DNA of 64,000 nucleotides from Billgrantia bachuensis (GTDB lineage: Bacteria > Pseudomonadota > Gammaproteobacteria > Pseudomonadales > Halomonadaceae): positions 62,001 to 126,000 of the forward strand of contig NZ_JAAQTO010000049.1 in NCBI RefSeq assembly GCF_011742165.1, in the 5' to 3' direction. Below are positions 25,147 through 34,002 of this stretch, piece by piece (positions within the stretch are counted from its first letter, which is position 1; every line of letters starts with the position of its first letter). The position numbers and the translations under genes are program-made. Under the pieces are notes generated by a model that searched no databases, was not told where the DNA came from, and worked only from the letters and a program-made list of their open reading frames with translations.

Positions 25147-26727
25147 ATGACCCGACCGCCCAACTTGCTATTCATCATGGCCGACCAGCTGCGCGCCGAT
25201 TATCTCGGCTGCAACGGCCACCCAAGCATCAAGACCCCGCACATCGACGCCTTGGCCCGGCGCGGCGTCAACTTTACCCGCGCCTACTGCCAGGCCCCTG
25301 TATGTGGCCCCTCGCGGATGTCCTTCTACACCGGTCGTTACGCCGCCAGCCATGGCGCCAGCTACAACGGTGTGCCGCTGCGTGTCGACGAACGCACCCT
25401 GGGCGATTACCTGCGACCCCTCGGCTATCGGGTCGGCCTGGTCGGCAAGACTCATATGAAGCGCGACGACGACGGCATGGCCCGCCTGGGCCTTGACCCT
25501 GATTCGTCGCGTGGCGTGCTGGTCAGCCAATGCGGCTTCGAACCCTACGAGCGCGACGACGGCCTGCACCCCGATCAGTTGGCCAACCCCGACCTGCCCT
25601 ACAATCGCTATCTGCGCGAGCAGGGCTATGAGGGCGCCAACCCCTGGCACAGCGTCGCCAACTCGGCGGAGGGCAACGACGGTGAGCCACTCAGTGGCTG
25701 GTACATGCGCCACAGCCACCTGCCGGCTCGGGTCCAGGAAGCGCATTCCGAAACAGCCTACACCACGAATCGCGCCATGGACTTCATTGAGGAGGCCGGC
25801 GACTCCCCCTGGTGCCTGCATCTCAGTTACATCAAACCTCACTGGCCGTATATGGCGCCGGCGCCCTACCATGCCATGTATGGCCCCGAGGACATTCTGC
25901 CGGCAGTGCGCAGCGACGCCGAGCGTGAGCGCCCGCATCCAGTGGTCGAGGCCTTCATGGGCCATGGCGAGTCGGTCGAGTTCTCCCGCGATGAGGTGCG
26001 AGAGCGGGTGGTCCCCGCTTATATGGGGCTGATCACTCAGCTTGACCACCATATCGGCCGGCTGGCCGACTTCATCGAGGCCAAGGGCCTGCGCGACGAC
26101 ACCGTGATCGTGATCACCTCGGACCACGGCGACTACCTGGGCGATCACTGGCTGGGCGAGAAGGAGTTGTTCCACGAGCCCAGCGCACGCATCCCGATGA
26201 TCGTGGTGGATCCGCGCCGCGGTGCCGACGCCAGCCGCGGCAGTTGCGATGACCGTCTGGTGGAGGCCATTGACCTGGTGCCCACCTTCACCGACCTGGC
26301 CGGCGGCGACAGCCGGACCCTGGACCATATACTGGAGGGACGCTCGCTGACGCCACTGATACGCGGGGAATCGGTCGCCGACTGGAGACGCTATGCCTTT
26401 AGCGAGGCGGACTACGCTTGGCGCCCGGCAAGAATGGAGCTGGGATTGGCGCCAGACGAAGCCAGGGCCTTTATGGTCACCGATGGGCGCTGGAAGTACG
26501 TGCACTACGCCAATTATCCACCGCAGTTGTTCGATCTGGCACGCGACCCCGGCGAGATCGTGGACCTGGCCCACTGTGACGACTGCCGGACGGTGCGCGG
26601 CGAGCTGGAGGCAGCGCTCAATGAGTGGTTCCGGGCGCGCCGCCTGCGCACCACTATCAGCAACGCCGAGGTGGAACGCCGAACCGGCACGGCTCACAAG
26701 CGCGGCATTTTGTTTGGCGCCTGGTAG
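25147..26727 (+). CDS. Sulfatase (type I, Cys-type formylglycine), cytoplasmic, module A
   Basis: A 526-residue alkaline-phosphatase-superfamily sulfatase. It opens TRPPNLLFIMADQLRADYLG with the metal-binding Asp, carries the maturation motif CGPSR with Cys53 as the predicted formylglycine, the metal site TSDHGDYLGDHWLGEK and a C-terminal ELFDLARDPGE-like cap (QLFDLARDPGEIVDL). There is no signal peptide, so it should act in the cytoplasm. ATG 25147 follows GGAGGAT; an earlier ATG at 25120 lacks a ribosome site. No formylglycine-generating enzyme is in the window. It is a paralogue of the enzyme at 27183, with Cys53 at the same position. Substrate unknown; phosphonate or phosphate esters remain possible. 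Confidence 0.9.
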   Translation: MTRPPNLLFIMADQLRADYLGCNGHPSIKTPHIDALARRGVNFTRAYCQAPVCGPSRMSFYTGRYAASHGASYNGVPLRVDERTLGDYLRPLGYRVGLVGKTHMKRDDDGMARLGLDPDSSRGVLVSQCGFEPYERDDGLHPDQLANPDLPYNRYLREQGYEGANPWHSVANSAEGNDGEPLSGWYMRHSHLPARVQEAHSETAYTTNRAMDFIEEAGDSPWCLHLSYIKPHWPYMAPAPYHAMYGPEDILPAVRSDAERERPHPVVEAFMGHGESVEFSRDEVRERVVPAYMGLITQLDHHIGRLADFIEAKGLRDDTVIVITSDHGDYLGDHWLGEKELFHEPSARIPMIVVDPRRGADASRGSCDDRLVEAIDLVPTFTDLAGGDSRTLDHILEGRSLTPLIRGESVADWRRYAFSEADYAWRPARMELGLAPDEARAFMVTDGRWKYVHYANYPPQLFDLARDPGEIVDLAHCDDCRTVRGELEAALNEWFRARRLRTTISNAEVERRTGTAHKRGILFGAW

Positions 26728-26765
26728 CGGCTGCTCGATAGTGGCCACACTTATCGTTCATCTAT

Positions 26766-26808
26766 GACACACCGAGCCCCTGCCACGTCTGGCAGGGCTG
26801 GGTGTGTC
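26766..26808 (+). terminator. Long hairpin downstream of the module A sulfatase
   Basis: GACACACCGAGCCCCTGCCA (26766-26785) pairs with TGGCAGGGCTGGGTGTGTC (26790-26808) with one mismatch and one bulge, around a 4-base loop. There is no T tract, so it may act as a terminator with Rho or as an mRNA stabiliser. Confidence 0.55.
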
Positions 26809-26821
26809 GGCCATGCGGGAT

Positions 26822-26906
26822 AAGCGACTAAAGGTTAATGTATTGGACTAAAGTCTAACTCCTGGTTATTCTATTAGCATCCTTATGAAATGACCGGGTC
26901 CATACC
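26822..26906 (+). promoter_or_regulatory. Upstream region of the 52-residue gene with repeated GACTAAAG
   Basis: GACTAAAG occurs at 26826 and again at 26846, exactly 20 bases apart (two helical turns). The second copy forms the small inverted repeat GACTAAAGTC. The region is AT-rich compared with its flanks. This could be a regulator site for the small gene at 26907; the evidence is only the repeat. Confidence 0.3.
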
Positions 26907-27065
26907 ATGACTACCCACACGATTTCCTTTGAAGCGACCGCCACCGCTCCCAAGGCATCCTTGTTCAAGCGGATCGGCCTGGCCGCCTATCGGCTGCTCG
27001 AGCAGATGACCGAGAGCGCCTACCGCCAGAACCAGGGCCGTTTGCGCTACAACTTTTATATTTAA
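26907..27065 (+). CDS. Small hypothetical protein, 52 residues
   Basis: ATG 26907 to TAA 27063-27065. The sequence runs MTTHTISFEATATAPKASLF, then a basic amphipathic stretch KRIGLAAYRLLEQMTESAYR and QNQGRLRYNFYI. It has no signal peptide and no clear membrane helix. Composition looks like a real protein, the upstream region is AT-rich, and hairpins bound it on both sides. A canonical ribosome site is not obvious (GACCGGG lies upstream). It sits exactly at the meeting point of the two convergent sulfatase modules. I do not recognise the family. Confidence 0.55.
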   Translation: MTTHTISFEATATAPKASLFKRIGLAAYRLLEQMTESAYRQNQGRLRYNFYI

Positions 27066-27126
27066 CTGAAGAAATATTTAACGGAAGAGATTTCGCCCGC
27101 ATCGAGGCGGGAGGGCAGCGCCATAC

Positions 27127-27165
27127 AACGAGAAGAGCCAGCGCTGTGCGCTGGCTCTTCTCGTT
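27127..27165. terminator. Perfect 18-bp hairpin between convergent genes
   Basis: AACGAGAAGAGCCAGCGC (27127-27144) pairs perfectly with GCGCTGGCTCTTCTCGTT (27148-27165) around TGT. It lies between the small gene (plus strand) and the module B sulfatase (minus strand), so a bidirectional terminator is likely although T tracts are short. Confidence 0.65.
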
Positions 27166-27182
27166 ATGGGGTGAGGGCTGGC

Positions 27183-28745
27183 TCAGGCGATGCGCTTGGG
27201 CCAGGGGCTAGTTTCGCTGGCAGTGAGCATCTGGCGCAGCAGCGCTTCGGTCAGGGCGTGACGCTGCTCCCGATAGTCGGGGTCGTCCCAGAGGTTACGG
27301 GTCTCGTGGGGGTCGCTCGGCAGGTGATATAGCTCACCCCATTCCTGGTCCTGGAACAGCGTCAGTCGATAGCCGTCCCGGAGCAGGGTGCGCGAGTGGG
27401 CCGGCCGTTCGAAGCCCCAGTGGGCGATATTGTCCTCATGTTCGATCAGCAGTGACCGCCGCTCCCAGGCCTCGCCGCGCAGCAGCGGCAGCAGGCTTTT
27501 GCCCTGGACGCCGTGGTAGGGCGTGATGCCGGCGCGCTCGAGGATGGAGGGAGCCATGTCGATCGCCGACGTCAGCGCCGTGGTTCGGCGCGCCTCTCCC
27601 TGCCCGGGCTCGGCCCAGATCAGCGGCACTCGGGTAATGCTGCGCAGCGGGGCGGGGCCCTTCAGCAGCAGGTTGAAGTCGCCCATGTAGTCGCCGTGGT
27701 CGCTGGTGAAGATCACGACGGTGTCATCGGCAAGCCCGTTGTCTTCCAGGCATGAGAGTAGGCGGCCTACGGCGTCATCAATCATGCCGATCATGCCGCA
27801 GGTCAGGGCCATGGCCTCGCGGATTTCCCGCTCGCTTGCCATGAAGGCCTTCTCGGTGCGCGCGTTGCGCTCCCCGCGGCGGTACTGCTCGGCGACGAAG
27901 CGCAGGTGCGGGGGGGGATTGTGGTGGGCGTCATAGGGCACCGCCACCTCGAAATCGTCGGGATCGTAGAGGTCCCAGTATTTGCCAGGCGGGCAGAAGG
28001 GGTGGTGCGGGTCGGGGAAGGAGACGAAAGCGAAGAAGGGCGCTTCCTCGCCCCGGCGGGAGGCTAGGTAATCGCAGGCCTTGAGCTCCACGTAGCGGGT
28101 GGGGTGCAGCTCCTCCGGCATGGCGGTGCGATAGGCCTGGGGACAGATGTAGTCGTGGGGCAACTGGTGCGCCGGGCCGCGCAGCTGTTCAGGGTCCTCG
28201 ACTTGACGGCGCAGCCATCGGTCGTAGTGGCCGCCGCAGTTGTCGCCGTGCTTGGTAACGATGTCGGCATGGACGAAGCCGTAATAGGGCAGTTCGACGC
28301 GATACTCCGCCTCGCTACTCCAGCGCTCCGGCTCCTCGTTGCGCCAGTCCTCGTCGCTCTCCTGATGAGCATCCGGCACGCGAGCCCCGGCCGCGGGGTT
28401 CTGCTGGGGGACGTCGCGGCCGGTGAAGGGTTGCAGGTGAGACTTGCCGATCAGCGCCGTGTGGTAGCCCTCCAGGCGCAGCGCCTCGACAAAGGTACTG
28501 TTGTGTCGGGGCAGGTGCAGGCCGTTCTTGCGCAGGCCGTGGACGCTGGGATAGCGGCCGGTGACCAGCGAGGCACGGTTAGGCATGCACACCGGGCTTG
28601 CTGTGTGGAACTCCTCGAAGCGGGTACCCCGCGCTGCCAGGCCATCGATATGTGGTGTCTTGAGCAGCGGATGCTCCATGCATCCGAGGTAATCGGCGCG
28701 CTGCTGGTCGGTGATGATGAACAGGAAGTTGGGTCTGCGAGTCAT
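27183..28745 (-). CDS. Sulfatase (type I, Cys-type formylglycine), cytoplasmic, module B
   Basis: A 520-residue member of the same superfamily. It opens TRRPNFLFIITDQQRADYLG and has the maturation motif CMPNR with predicted formylglycine Cys53, the metal site TSDHGDYMGDFNLLLKG and the C-terminal ELYHLPSDPHETRNL. CMPNR is common in the phosphonate monoester hydrolase/sulfatase branch, so the exact ester is open. There is no signal peptide. Its ATG (28745) overlaps the stop of the TRAP permease gene by four bases, so permease and hydrolase are translationally linked, which is good evidence that it acts on the imported compound. Confidence 0.9.
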   Translation of the reverse strand: MTRRPNFLFIITDQQRADYLGCMEHPLLKTPHIDGLAARGTRFEEFHTASPVCMPNRASLVTGRYPSVHGLRKNGLHLPRHNSTFVEALRLEGYHTALIGKSHLQPFTGRDVPQQNPAAGARVPDAHQESDEDWRNEEPERWSSEAEYRVELPYYGFVHADIVTKHGDNCGGHYDRWLRRQVEDPEQLRGPAHQLPHDYICPQAYRTAMPEELHPTRYVELKACDYLASRRGEEAPFFAFVSFPDPHHPFCPPGKYWDLYDPDDFEVAVPYDAHHNPPPHLRFVAEQYRRGERNARTEKAFMASEREIREAMALTCGMIGMIDDAVGRLLSCLEDNGLADDTVVIFTSDHGDYMGDFNLLLKGPAPLRSITRVPLIWAEPGQGEARRTTALTSAIDMAPSILERAGITPYHGVQGKSLLPLLRGEAWERRSLLIEHEDNIAHWGFERPAHSRTLLRDGYRLTLFQDQEWGELYHLPSDPHETRNLWDDPDYREQRHALTEALLRQMLTASETSPWPKRIA

Positions 28746-30700
28746 GTCAGGGCTCCCTTCTTTAGGCTGGTTTGGCGGTGCACCACCAGCAGGGCGACAC
28801 CAAGTAGGAAGGCCGGCCAGTGCATCAGCGGGAAGATCACCAGCATGGCGATGGCCGCAACCACCCGCAGTGCCGCCTCGACCAGTGACAGCCGGCAGCG
28901 GTCATGGCAGGCCAGTCCCGAGGTAATCAGCAGCACCGCCAGGGAGAGACGCAGCAGGATCGAGGCCATGTCGTACCAGGCGCCCGAACCGCCAGCCTCG
29001 GGTACCAGCAGAAGCTCCGGATAGAAGGCGAAGGTGAAGGGCAGCAGGAATATCACCAGGCCGATGCGGGTCGCCTCCAGGGCAGTCTTGAGCGGCGAGG
29101 CCTGGCTGATGGAAGCCGCCGCGAAGGCCGCCACCGCCACCGGTGGGGTGATCGCCGAAGCGACCCCAAAGTAGAAGACAAACATGTGGGCGACTAGCGG
29201 TTCCAGGCCCAGGCGCAACATGGCCGGGCCCATGATCAGGATGATGGTCAGATAGGCCGGCAGGGTCGGCATGCCCATGCCCAGTACCAATGCCGCCATC
29301 ATGGCCATCAGCAGCGAGACCAGCAGGCTGCCCCCGGTGGAGGCGCCGATCACCTGGGCAAACTTGATCGGCAGGCCGGTGGAAGAGAGCACGCCGACGA
29401 TGATACCGACTATGCCAACCGCGATCAGCAGCGTGGCGAAGCTGTTACCGCCCCGTGACAGGGCATGGACCAGCGTCAGGGGTGCGCAGCGGGTCGCCGG
29501 ATTGAGCGTTAGGCTCAGCGGTACTACCGAGAAGAGTGCGAGGATGCCGGCGCCGGCTGGAGATAATCCGGCGATCAGCGCGACCACCACCACCGTCAGC
29601 GGCACGAAGACCATGGTCAGGTTGATGTAATCCTGACGCACGGGCCGGTCGGCCGGGTCCATGTCGACGGGTTGGCTCTCGATGCCCAGGCGGCGCGCCT
29701 CGTAGACGACGGCGGCGAACAGCGAGCCGTAGTAGAAGAGGGCGGGGATCAGCGCAGCGACGATGATGGTCAGGTAGGAAATACCGGTGAAGTCGGCCAT
29801 CACCAGGGCCGCGGCGCCCATGATCGGTGGCATGATCTGGCCGCCGCTGGAGGCGGTGGCCTCGATGCCTCCAGCGAAGGTGGGGCTGAAGCCGCGCCGG
29901 CGGATCATCGGGATGGTGATCACGCCGGTGCCCACCACGTTGGCTACGGCGCTGCCCGAGACCGAGCCAAACAGCCCGGAGGAAAGAATGGCGGCGTGGG
30001 CCGGGCCGCCGCGGGCGCGCCGGAAGGCGTGCAGCGAGACCTTGATCATTGAGCCCCCGGCGCCGCTGCCTTCGAGCAGGGCGCCCAGCAGTATGAAGGG
30101 CAGAATGGTGTTGATGACGATGGCCAGCAAGGAGCCCAATACGCCGTTGGTGCTGTTGTACCAGAGGGTGTCCGCGGTGCCGTCAATGAAATCGATGGGG
30201 GCCATGCGGAACAGCCCCGGCCAGTGGTGGCCGGTGTAAAAGTAGAGCAGCGCCACCCCAGCCACGGCGGTCAGCGCCAGCCCCCACTGGCGCAGGCAGA
30301 TCAGTAGCAGGGCGACTACGCCGGCCAGCGCTGTCCAGGCGTGAGCGGCGTCGAAGAAGAACAGGCCTCCCTTGAGGCGTTCCATGGTGACGTAGTAATC
30401 GTGCAGGGCATATATCAACACGGCCAGGACGATGACATCCACCAGACCGCCTGCCAGGCGCCAGGAGGAGCCTGCGTTCAATGGCTTCCTCAGCAGCGTC
30501 TGGCGGATGACCACCGTTAGGCACGCCAGGCCCAGCATCAGCGGATGCATGTACTCATAGCCAAAGGGCCCCAGGCGAGGGATCGGGCCGAAACTCGGCA
30601 TGCTGTTGACGATACCCAGCAGGGCGATACCGAGGCCGACCGTGTAGGCCAGGACCTCCCTGAGGCGGACCTCGGAGAGCGGAAAGAGAGCGAAATTCAT
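28742..30700 (-). CDS. Fused TRAP permease, 4TM/12TM (DctQM fusion), module B
   Basis: A 652-residue inner-membrane protein with the same layout as the module A permease: a DctQ-like N-terminus (about 1-170), then the DctM-like part with YNSTNGVLGSLLAIVINTIL, SGLFGSVSGSAVANVVGTGV, ATASSGGQIMPPIMGAAALV and GMGMPTLPAYLTIILIMGP. It is placed directly between the TAXI gene (22 bases upstream) and the sulfatase (4-base overlap downstream), so the three form one operon. It imports the TAXI ligand with sodium ions. The substrate is unknown. Confidence 0.93.
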   Translation of the reverse strand: MNFALFPLSEVRLREVLAYTVGLGIALLGIVNSMPSFGPIPRLGPFGYEYMHPLMLGLACLTVVIRQTLLRKPLNAGSSWRLAGGLVDVIVLAVLIYALHDYYVTMERLKGGLFFFDAAHAWTALAGVVALLLICLRQWGLALTAVAGVALLYFYTGHHWPGLFRMAPIDFIDGTADTLWYNSTNGVLGSLLAIVINTILPFILLGALLEGSGAGGSMIKVSLHAFRRARGGPAHAAILSSGLFGSVSGSAVANVVGTGVITIPMIRRRGFSPTFAGGIEATASSGGQIMPPIMGAAALVMADFTGISYLTIIVAALIPALFYYGSLFAAVVYEARRLGIESQPVDMDPADRPVRQDYINLTMVFVPLTVVVVALIAGLSPAGAGILALFSVVPLSLTLNPATRCAPLTLVHALSRGGNSFATLLIAVGIVGIIVGVLSSTGLPIKFAQVIGASTGGSLLVSLLMAMMAALVLGMGMPTLPAYLTIILIMGPAMLRLGLEPLVAHMFVFYFGVASAITPPVAVAAFAAASISQASPLKTALEATRIGLVIFLLPFTFAFYPELLLVPEAGGSGAWYDMASILLRLSLAVLLITSGLACHDRCRLSLVEAALRVVAAIAMLVIFPLMHWPAFLLGVALLVVHRQTSLKKGALT

Positions 30701-30722
30701 GTGGCAAGCCTGTCGAGTCGGA

Positions 30723-31748
30723 TCAGGGGATCAGTCGCTCGGGCACCTCGACACCACGTTCTTGATAGTAGCGGTAGGCGCCAGGGTGCAGGGGAGCATC
30801 GACGCCGATGAAGGCATCCTCGATCGTCAGACCGGCGAAGATCGGGCTGGAGGCGCGGATCTCATCGATGTTGTCCCACACCGTGCTGGTCAACTGGTAG
30901 GCGGTCTCCTCGTCAAGGCTCTGATTGACCAGCGCCATCATGGTGAAGGCCAGCAGGGTGATGCTCTCTTCTTCGTTAACGGTGTTGGCGTAGGTATCGT
31001 TGGCAATCTCCACCGGCAGCATGCCGGGGGTGGCCATCAGTTCCTGCCAGGTGTCGCTTGCCAGACCCTCTTCGCTCATGCCGAGAAAGCGGATCGGGTT
31101 GACCAGCGAGTACTGCTCGATGGAGGCGGAACCGATCTGCGAGCCGCTCACCAGCACGTCCACCTGGCCGTCGGAAAAGGCCTGGCCGGAGCCGCCCCAG
31201 CCGAGGGTCACCGCCCGATAGCCTTCGTTGGGACGCATGCCGGTGTTGGCGTGGATCACCTGCTCGATGGCGGTGCTGGCGGCACTGGCGGCCGGCCCGA
31301 TATAGACGTTCTTGCCGGCGATGTCGTCCCAGCTCTCGATGCCGCTGTCGGCCCAGGTGAAGACATGGTAGGCACCGTGGACGAAGCCGAACAGCGAGCG
31401 CAGGTTCTCTGCCGCCTGTATGGCTTGGTCGCTCATTTCGCCATACATGCGGGTGCCCTCTCCCATGTAGCCGTAGAGCTCAGTTGGAATCATCGTCAGG
31501 TCGATGCGCCCGGCGCCCAGCTTGACGCCGGTCATGGCCAGGTTCTGGCCGGTGCTGAGCTGGATGTCGAGGTCATGGTCTCGGCTGGCCAGAGTGCTCA
31601 TCAAGGTGGCCAGTTGAGAATTGAAGGTGGCAGGGTTGCCGCTTTCGGCGCGCAGGGGCTCGGCCTGCGCTTGGGCGTTGGTGAAAGCCAGGGTTCCGGC
31701 CAGCGCGGTGGTGGTGAGGGTGGCGGTGAGTAGTGTCTTGAGCGTCAT
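30723..31748 (-). CDS. TAXI-family TRAP substrate-binding protein (module B)
   Basis: A 341-residue periplasmic protein. The start is taken at ATG 31748 (MTLKTLLTATLTTTALAG), which follows GGAG and gives a standard signal peptide ending near AQAQA; the frame is open upstream without a ribosome site. TAXI features are STGQNLAMTGVKLGAGRIDL, GIESWDDIAGKNVYIGPAAS and the C-terminal LHPGAYRYYQERGVEVPERL, which parallels the tail of the module A protein. First gene of the operon TAXI protein, permease, sulfatase. A LysR gene lies 138 bases upstream on the same strand. Confidence 0.9.
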   Translation of the reverse strand: MTLKTLLTATLTTTALAGTLAFTNAQAQAEPLRAESGNPATFNSQLATLMSTLASRDHDLDIQLSTGQNLAMTGVKLGAGRIDLTMIPTELYGYMGEGTRMYGEMSDQAIQAAENLRSLFGFVHGAYHVFTWADSGIESWDDIAGKNVYIGPAASAASTAIEQVIHANTGMRPNEGYRAVTLGWGGSGQAFSDGQVDVLVSGSQIGSASIEQYSLVNPIRFLGMSEEGLASDTWQELMATPGMLPVEIANDTYANTVNEEESITLLAFTMMALVNQSLDEETAYQLTSTVWDNIDEIRASSPIFAGLTIEDAFIGVDAPLHPGAYRYYQERGVEVPERLIP

Positions 31749-31886
31749 GGGGGCTCCGGGCGTGTCGTTGTGGGTTGTTATCGTCGCCGCGACCGGGTTA
31801 GCCGCCGGCGTCACGGTTGATGTCAGTCTGGTCTGGTGCGCTGGTCGGGGACCAATGACATTACACGGCTTGGGTATGCGTTTTTT

Positions 31887-33104
31887 CTATTGGGGGGTTG
31901 GCGAAAGTGCTCGACTGGCCATTATCAGGGCACTGCGCAGGGCACGCAGGGCCTGGCTGGGGGCGCTGTCCTCGCGCATGGTGAGACCGATGGCCCGGGG
32001 CGGGCCTTGCAGGCGCAGCGGCAAGTAGGCGAGATGCCCATCCTGCACTTCATAGTGCACTTGGTAGGGGGAGATCAGGGCGAGGCGGTCGCTGTCCCGC
32101 AGCAAGTCGCGGATGACCCCCAGGTTGCCGGCCTCCACCACCGGCGTCGGCGGGGTGATGCCCAGAGTATTGAATTGCTGGTCGAAGCTGTGGCGGGCAG
32201 GCGTGCCTCTGGGAGGGGCGATCCAGGGCCAGTCGAGCAGTGTCTCCAAGGTGAGGTCGGTGTGCTCCATCAGGGGATGATCGGGACGCGTCACGGCGAC
32301 CAGTCGGTCGTGCAGCAGCACCTGCTGGCTCATCTCTTCCTCGGGATCGATACGGTGCAGTACCCCCACCAATACATCGATCTCGCCGCTGCGCAGCGCC
32401 TCGAAGAGGACGTCATAGGTACCCTCGTGAACGGTGACGGCAAGCCCTGGATACTCACGCAGCAGGGTGTCCACGGCGCGCGGCACCAACAGGGAACTGG
32501 TCAGCGGCAGAGCGCCGATGACCACCCGCCCCAAGGCCTCGCCGCGCCAGGCGGTGACTTCGTCCTGCAGCAGCGCTATCTCGCGCAGTGCCACCTTGAC
32601 GTGTCGGGTCAGCAGGCTGCTGCCGGGGGTGGCGATCAGCCCCCGCTGGGTGCGCAGGAACAGCGACGTGGCGAGGCGTCCCTCCAGGTCGCGCAGGCTG
32701 GCGCTGACGGTGGGCTGGGTGAGGGCCAGGCGCCGGGCGGCCAGGCGTTCGTTGCGGGTCTCGGCCAGGGTCACCAGCACGCGAAGGTGACGCAGGGAGA
32801 GGCGCTGGGCCAGGCGTTGAAAGTGGCCGTCGAGCTGCAATTGGGTTAGCTGGCGCTCGGCGCGGTCGAACTGGTGGAGGACGCGGCGACAGCGATGGGC
32901 CACCAGCTCGCCCACCTCGGTACAGAGCATGCCGCCGTGGTGGCGTTCGAACAGCGATAGGTCGAGGGCTTTCTCCAGGTCGCGGATCGCACGCGAGACT
33001 GCAGGCTGCGAGAGGTTGAGGGATTCGGCGGCGCCGAGCACGCTGCCCCGCTCGACGACGGCAGCCAGGGCACGCAGGCAACGCAGACTGGGCAGGCTGT
33101 CCAT
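31887..33104 (-). CDS. LysR-family regulator with two tandem helix-turn-helix domains
   Basis: About 405 residues, roughly 100 longer than usual LysR proteins. Two LysR-type DNA-binding domains are visible: residues 6-65 (SVLGAAESLNLSQPAVSR, then AIRDLEKALDLSLFER) and 103-162 (RNERLAARRLALTQPTVSAS, then LRDLEGRLATSLFLRTQ), followed by one effector domain (about 175-400). The ATG at 33104 gives the compact start MDSLPSLRCL; an in-frame ATG at 33161 with GGAG further upstream is an alternative. It precedes the module B operon on the same strand and probably controls it. I cannot tell whether both helix-turn-helix units bind DNA. Confidence 0.85.
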   Translation of the reverse strand: MDSLPSLRCLRALAAVVERGSVLGAAESLNLSQPAVSRAIRDLEKALDLSLFERHHGGMLCTEVGELVAHRCRRVLHQFDRAERQLTQLQLDGHFQRLAQRLSLRHLRVLVTLAETRNERLAARRLALTQPTVSASLRDLEGRLATSLFLRTQRGLIATPGSSLLTRHVKVALREIALLQDEVTAWRGEALGRVVIGALPLTSSLLVPRAVDTLLREYPGLAVTVHEGTYDVLFEALRSGEIDVLVGVLHRIDPEEEMSQQVLLHDRLVAVTRPDHPLMEHTDLTLETLLDWPWIAPPRGTPARHSFDQQFNTLGITPPTPVVEAGNLGVIRDLLRDSDRLALISPYQVHYEVQDGHLAYLPLRLQGPPRAIGLTMREDSAPSQALRALRSALIMASRALSPTPQ

Positions 33105-33375
33105 GGTCTCAGCGGATGCGGTGGCTCGGGCCGAGGTGGGGATCTCTCCCGAGGCGATCATCTTCGCTGAGCTCCGGTAGCTGAACGAGGGGCAAGGCAT
33201 TCAAGGCGCATTCGACAAAGTTTCGGGTGCCGGAGTGGGCGATGCAAGTCTGGAACGAAAGGCCTTTGAGCAGGGAACGTCGTCTTCGCTGGGTGGTGTC
33301 AATTCCTCAGGTTCCCGTTCGACTGGATCAAGAGTCAAGGAAACTGCGAATCCATGCCAATCGACGGAGCTGATA

Positions 33376-33998
33376 ATGATCACACTCTACGGCACGCCTC
33401 CGACCCGCGCCCTGCGGGCCATATGGCTGCTCAACGAACTGGGCCTGGAGTACAGGGCGCGCCCGGTGGACCTCATGCAAGGTGAGCACCAACAGCAGGA
33501 TTTCCTCTCACTCCACCCCTCCGGCAAGGTTCCGGTGCTGGTCGATGGGGATCTCGTGGTAACCGAATCGGCTGCGATACAGCTCTACTTGGCCAATACC
33601 CACAGGCGGGATTCATCCCCGAGGCCGTGGAGGAGAGAGCCCAGATGCATCGCTGGAATTTCTTCCTGGTGACCGAGATCGAGCAGCCTCTGTGGCGCAT
33701 TGCGCGTCACACGTTCATTTACCCGGATGAGAAGCGATTGCCTCAGGATGTCGAGCAGGCGAGGCAGGAGTGCGTGGAGATGGTGACCGTGCTCGAGCGC
33801 CACATGAAGGAGCGCGAGTACCTGGTAGGCGACCGGCTCAGCGTAGCCGACTTCAACGCCGCCTATACCCTGGACTGGGCGAACGAAGAGGACATGCTCG
33901 ATGATGCGCCGCGGTTGAGAGAGTTTCTGAAGACGATGTACTCCCGCCCAACGGCCCCACCCACCATCGCCGAGGCGTTCGCGGCGATGGTGAGCTAG
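33376..33998 (+). pseudogene. Glutathione S-transferase gene with a frameshift
   Basis: ATG 33376 follows GGAG at good spacing and encodes a GST N-terminal thioredoxin-like domain (MITLYGTPPTRALRAIWLLN, HPSGKVPVLVDGDLVVTESA) as far as YLANTH. The continuation QAGFIPEAVEERAQMHRWNF and the C-terminal helical domain to the stop at 33998 lie in another frame, with the shift at about 33601-33605. Joined, the two parts give a protein of about 207 residues, normal for the family. Either the gene is inactivated or the assembly has a small indel here. It lies beside the gentisate operon but on the opposite strand. Confidence 0.75.
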
Positions 33999-34002
33999 CG
34001 CC

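Noticed and set aside
25168..26748. Minus-strand ORF of 526 codons
   Set aside because: Antisense shadow of the module A sulfatase.
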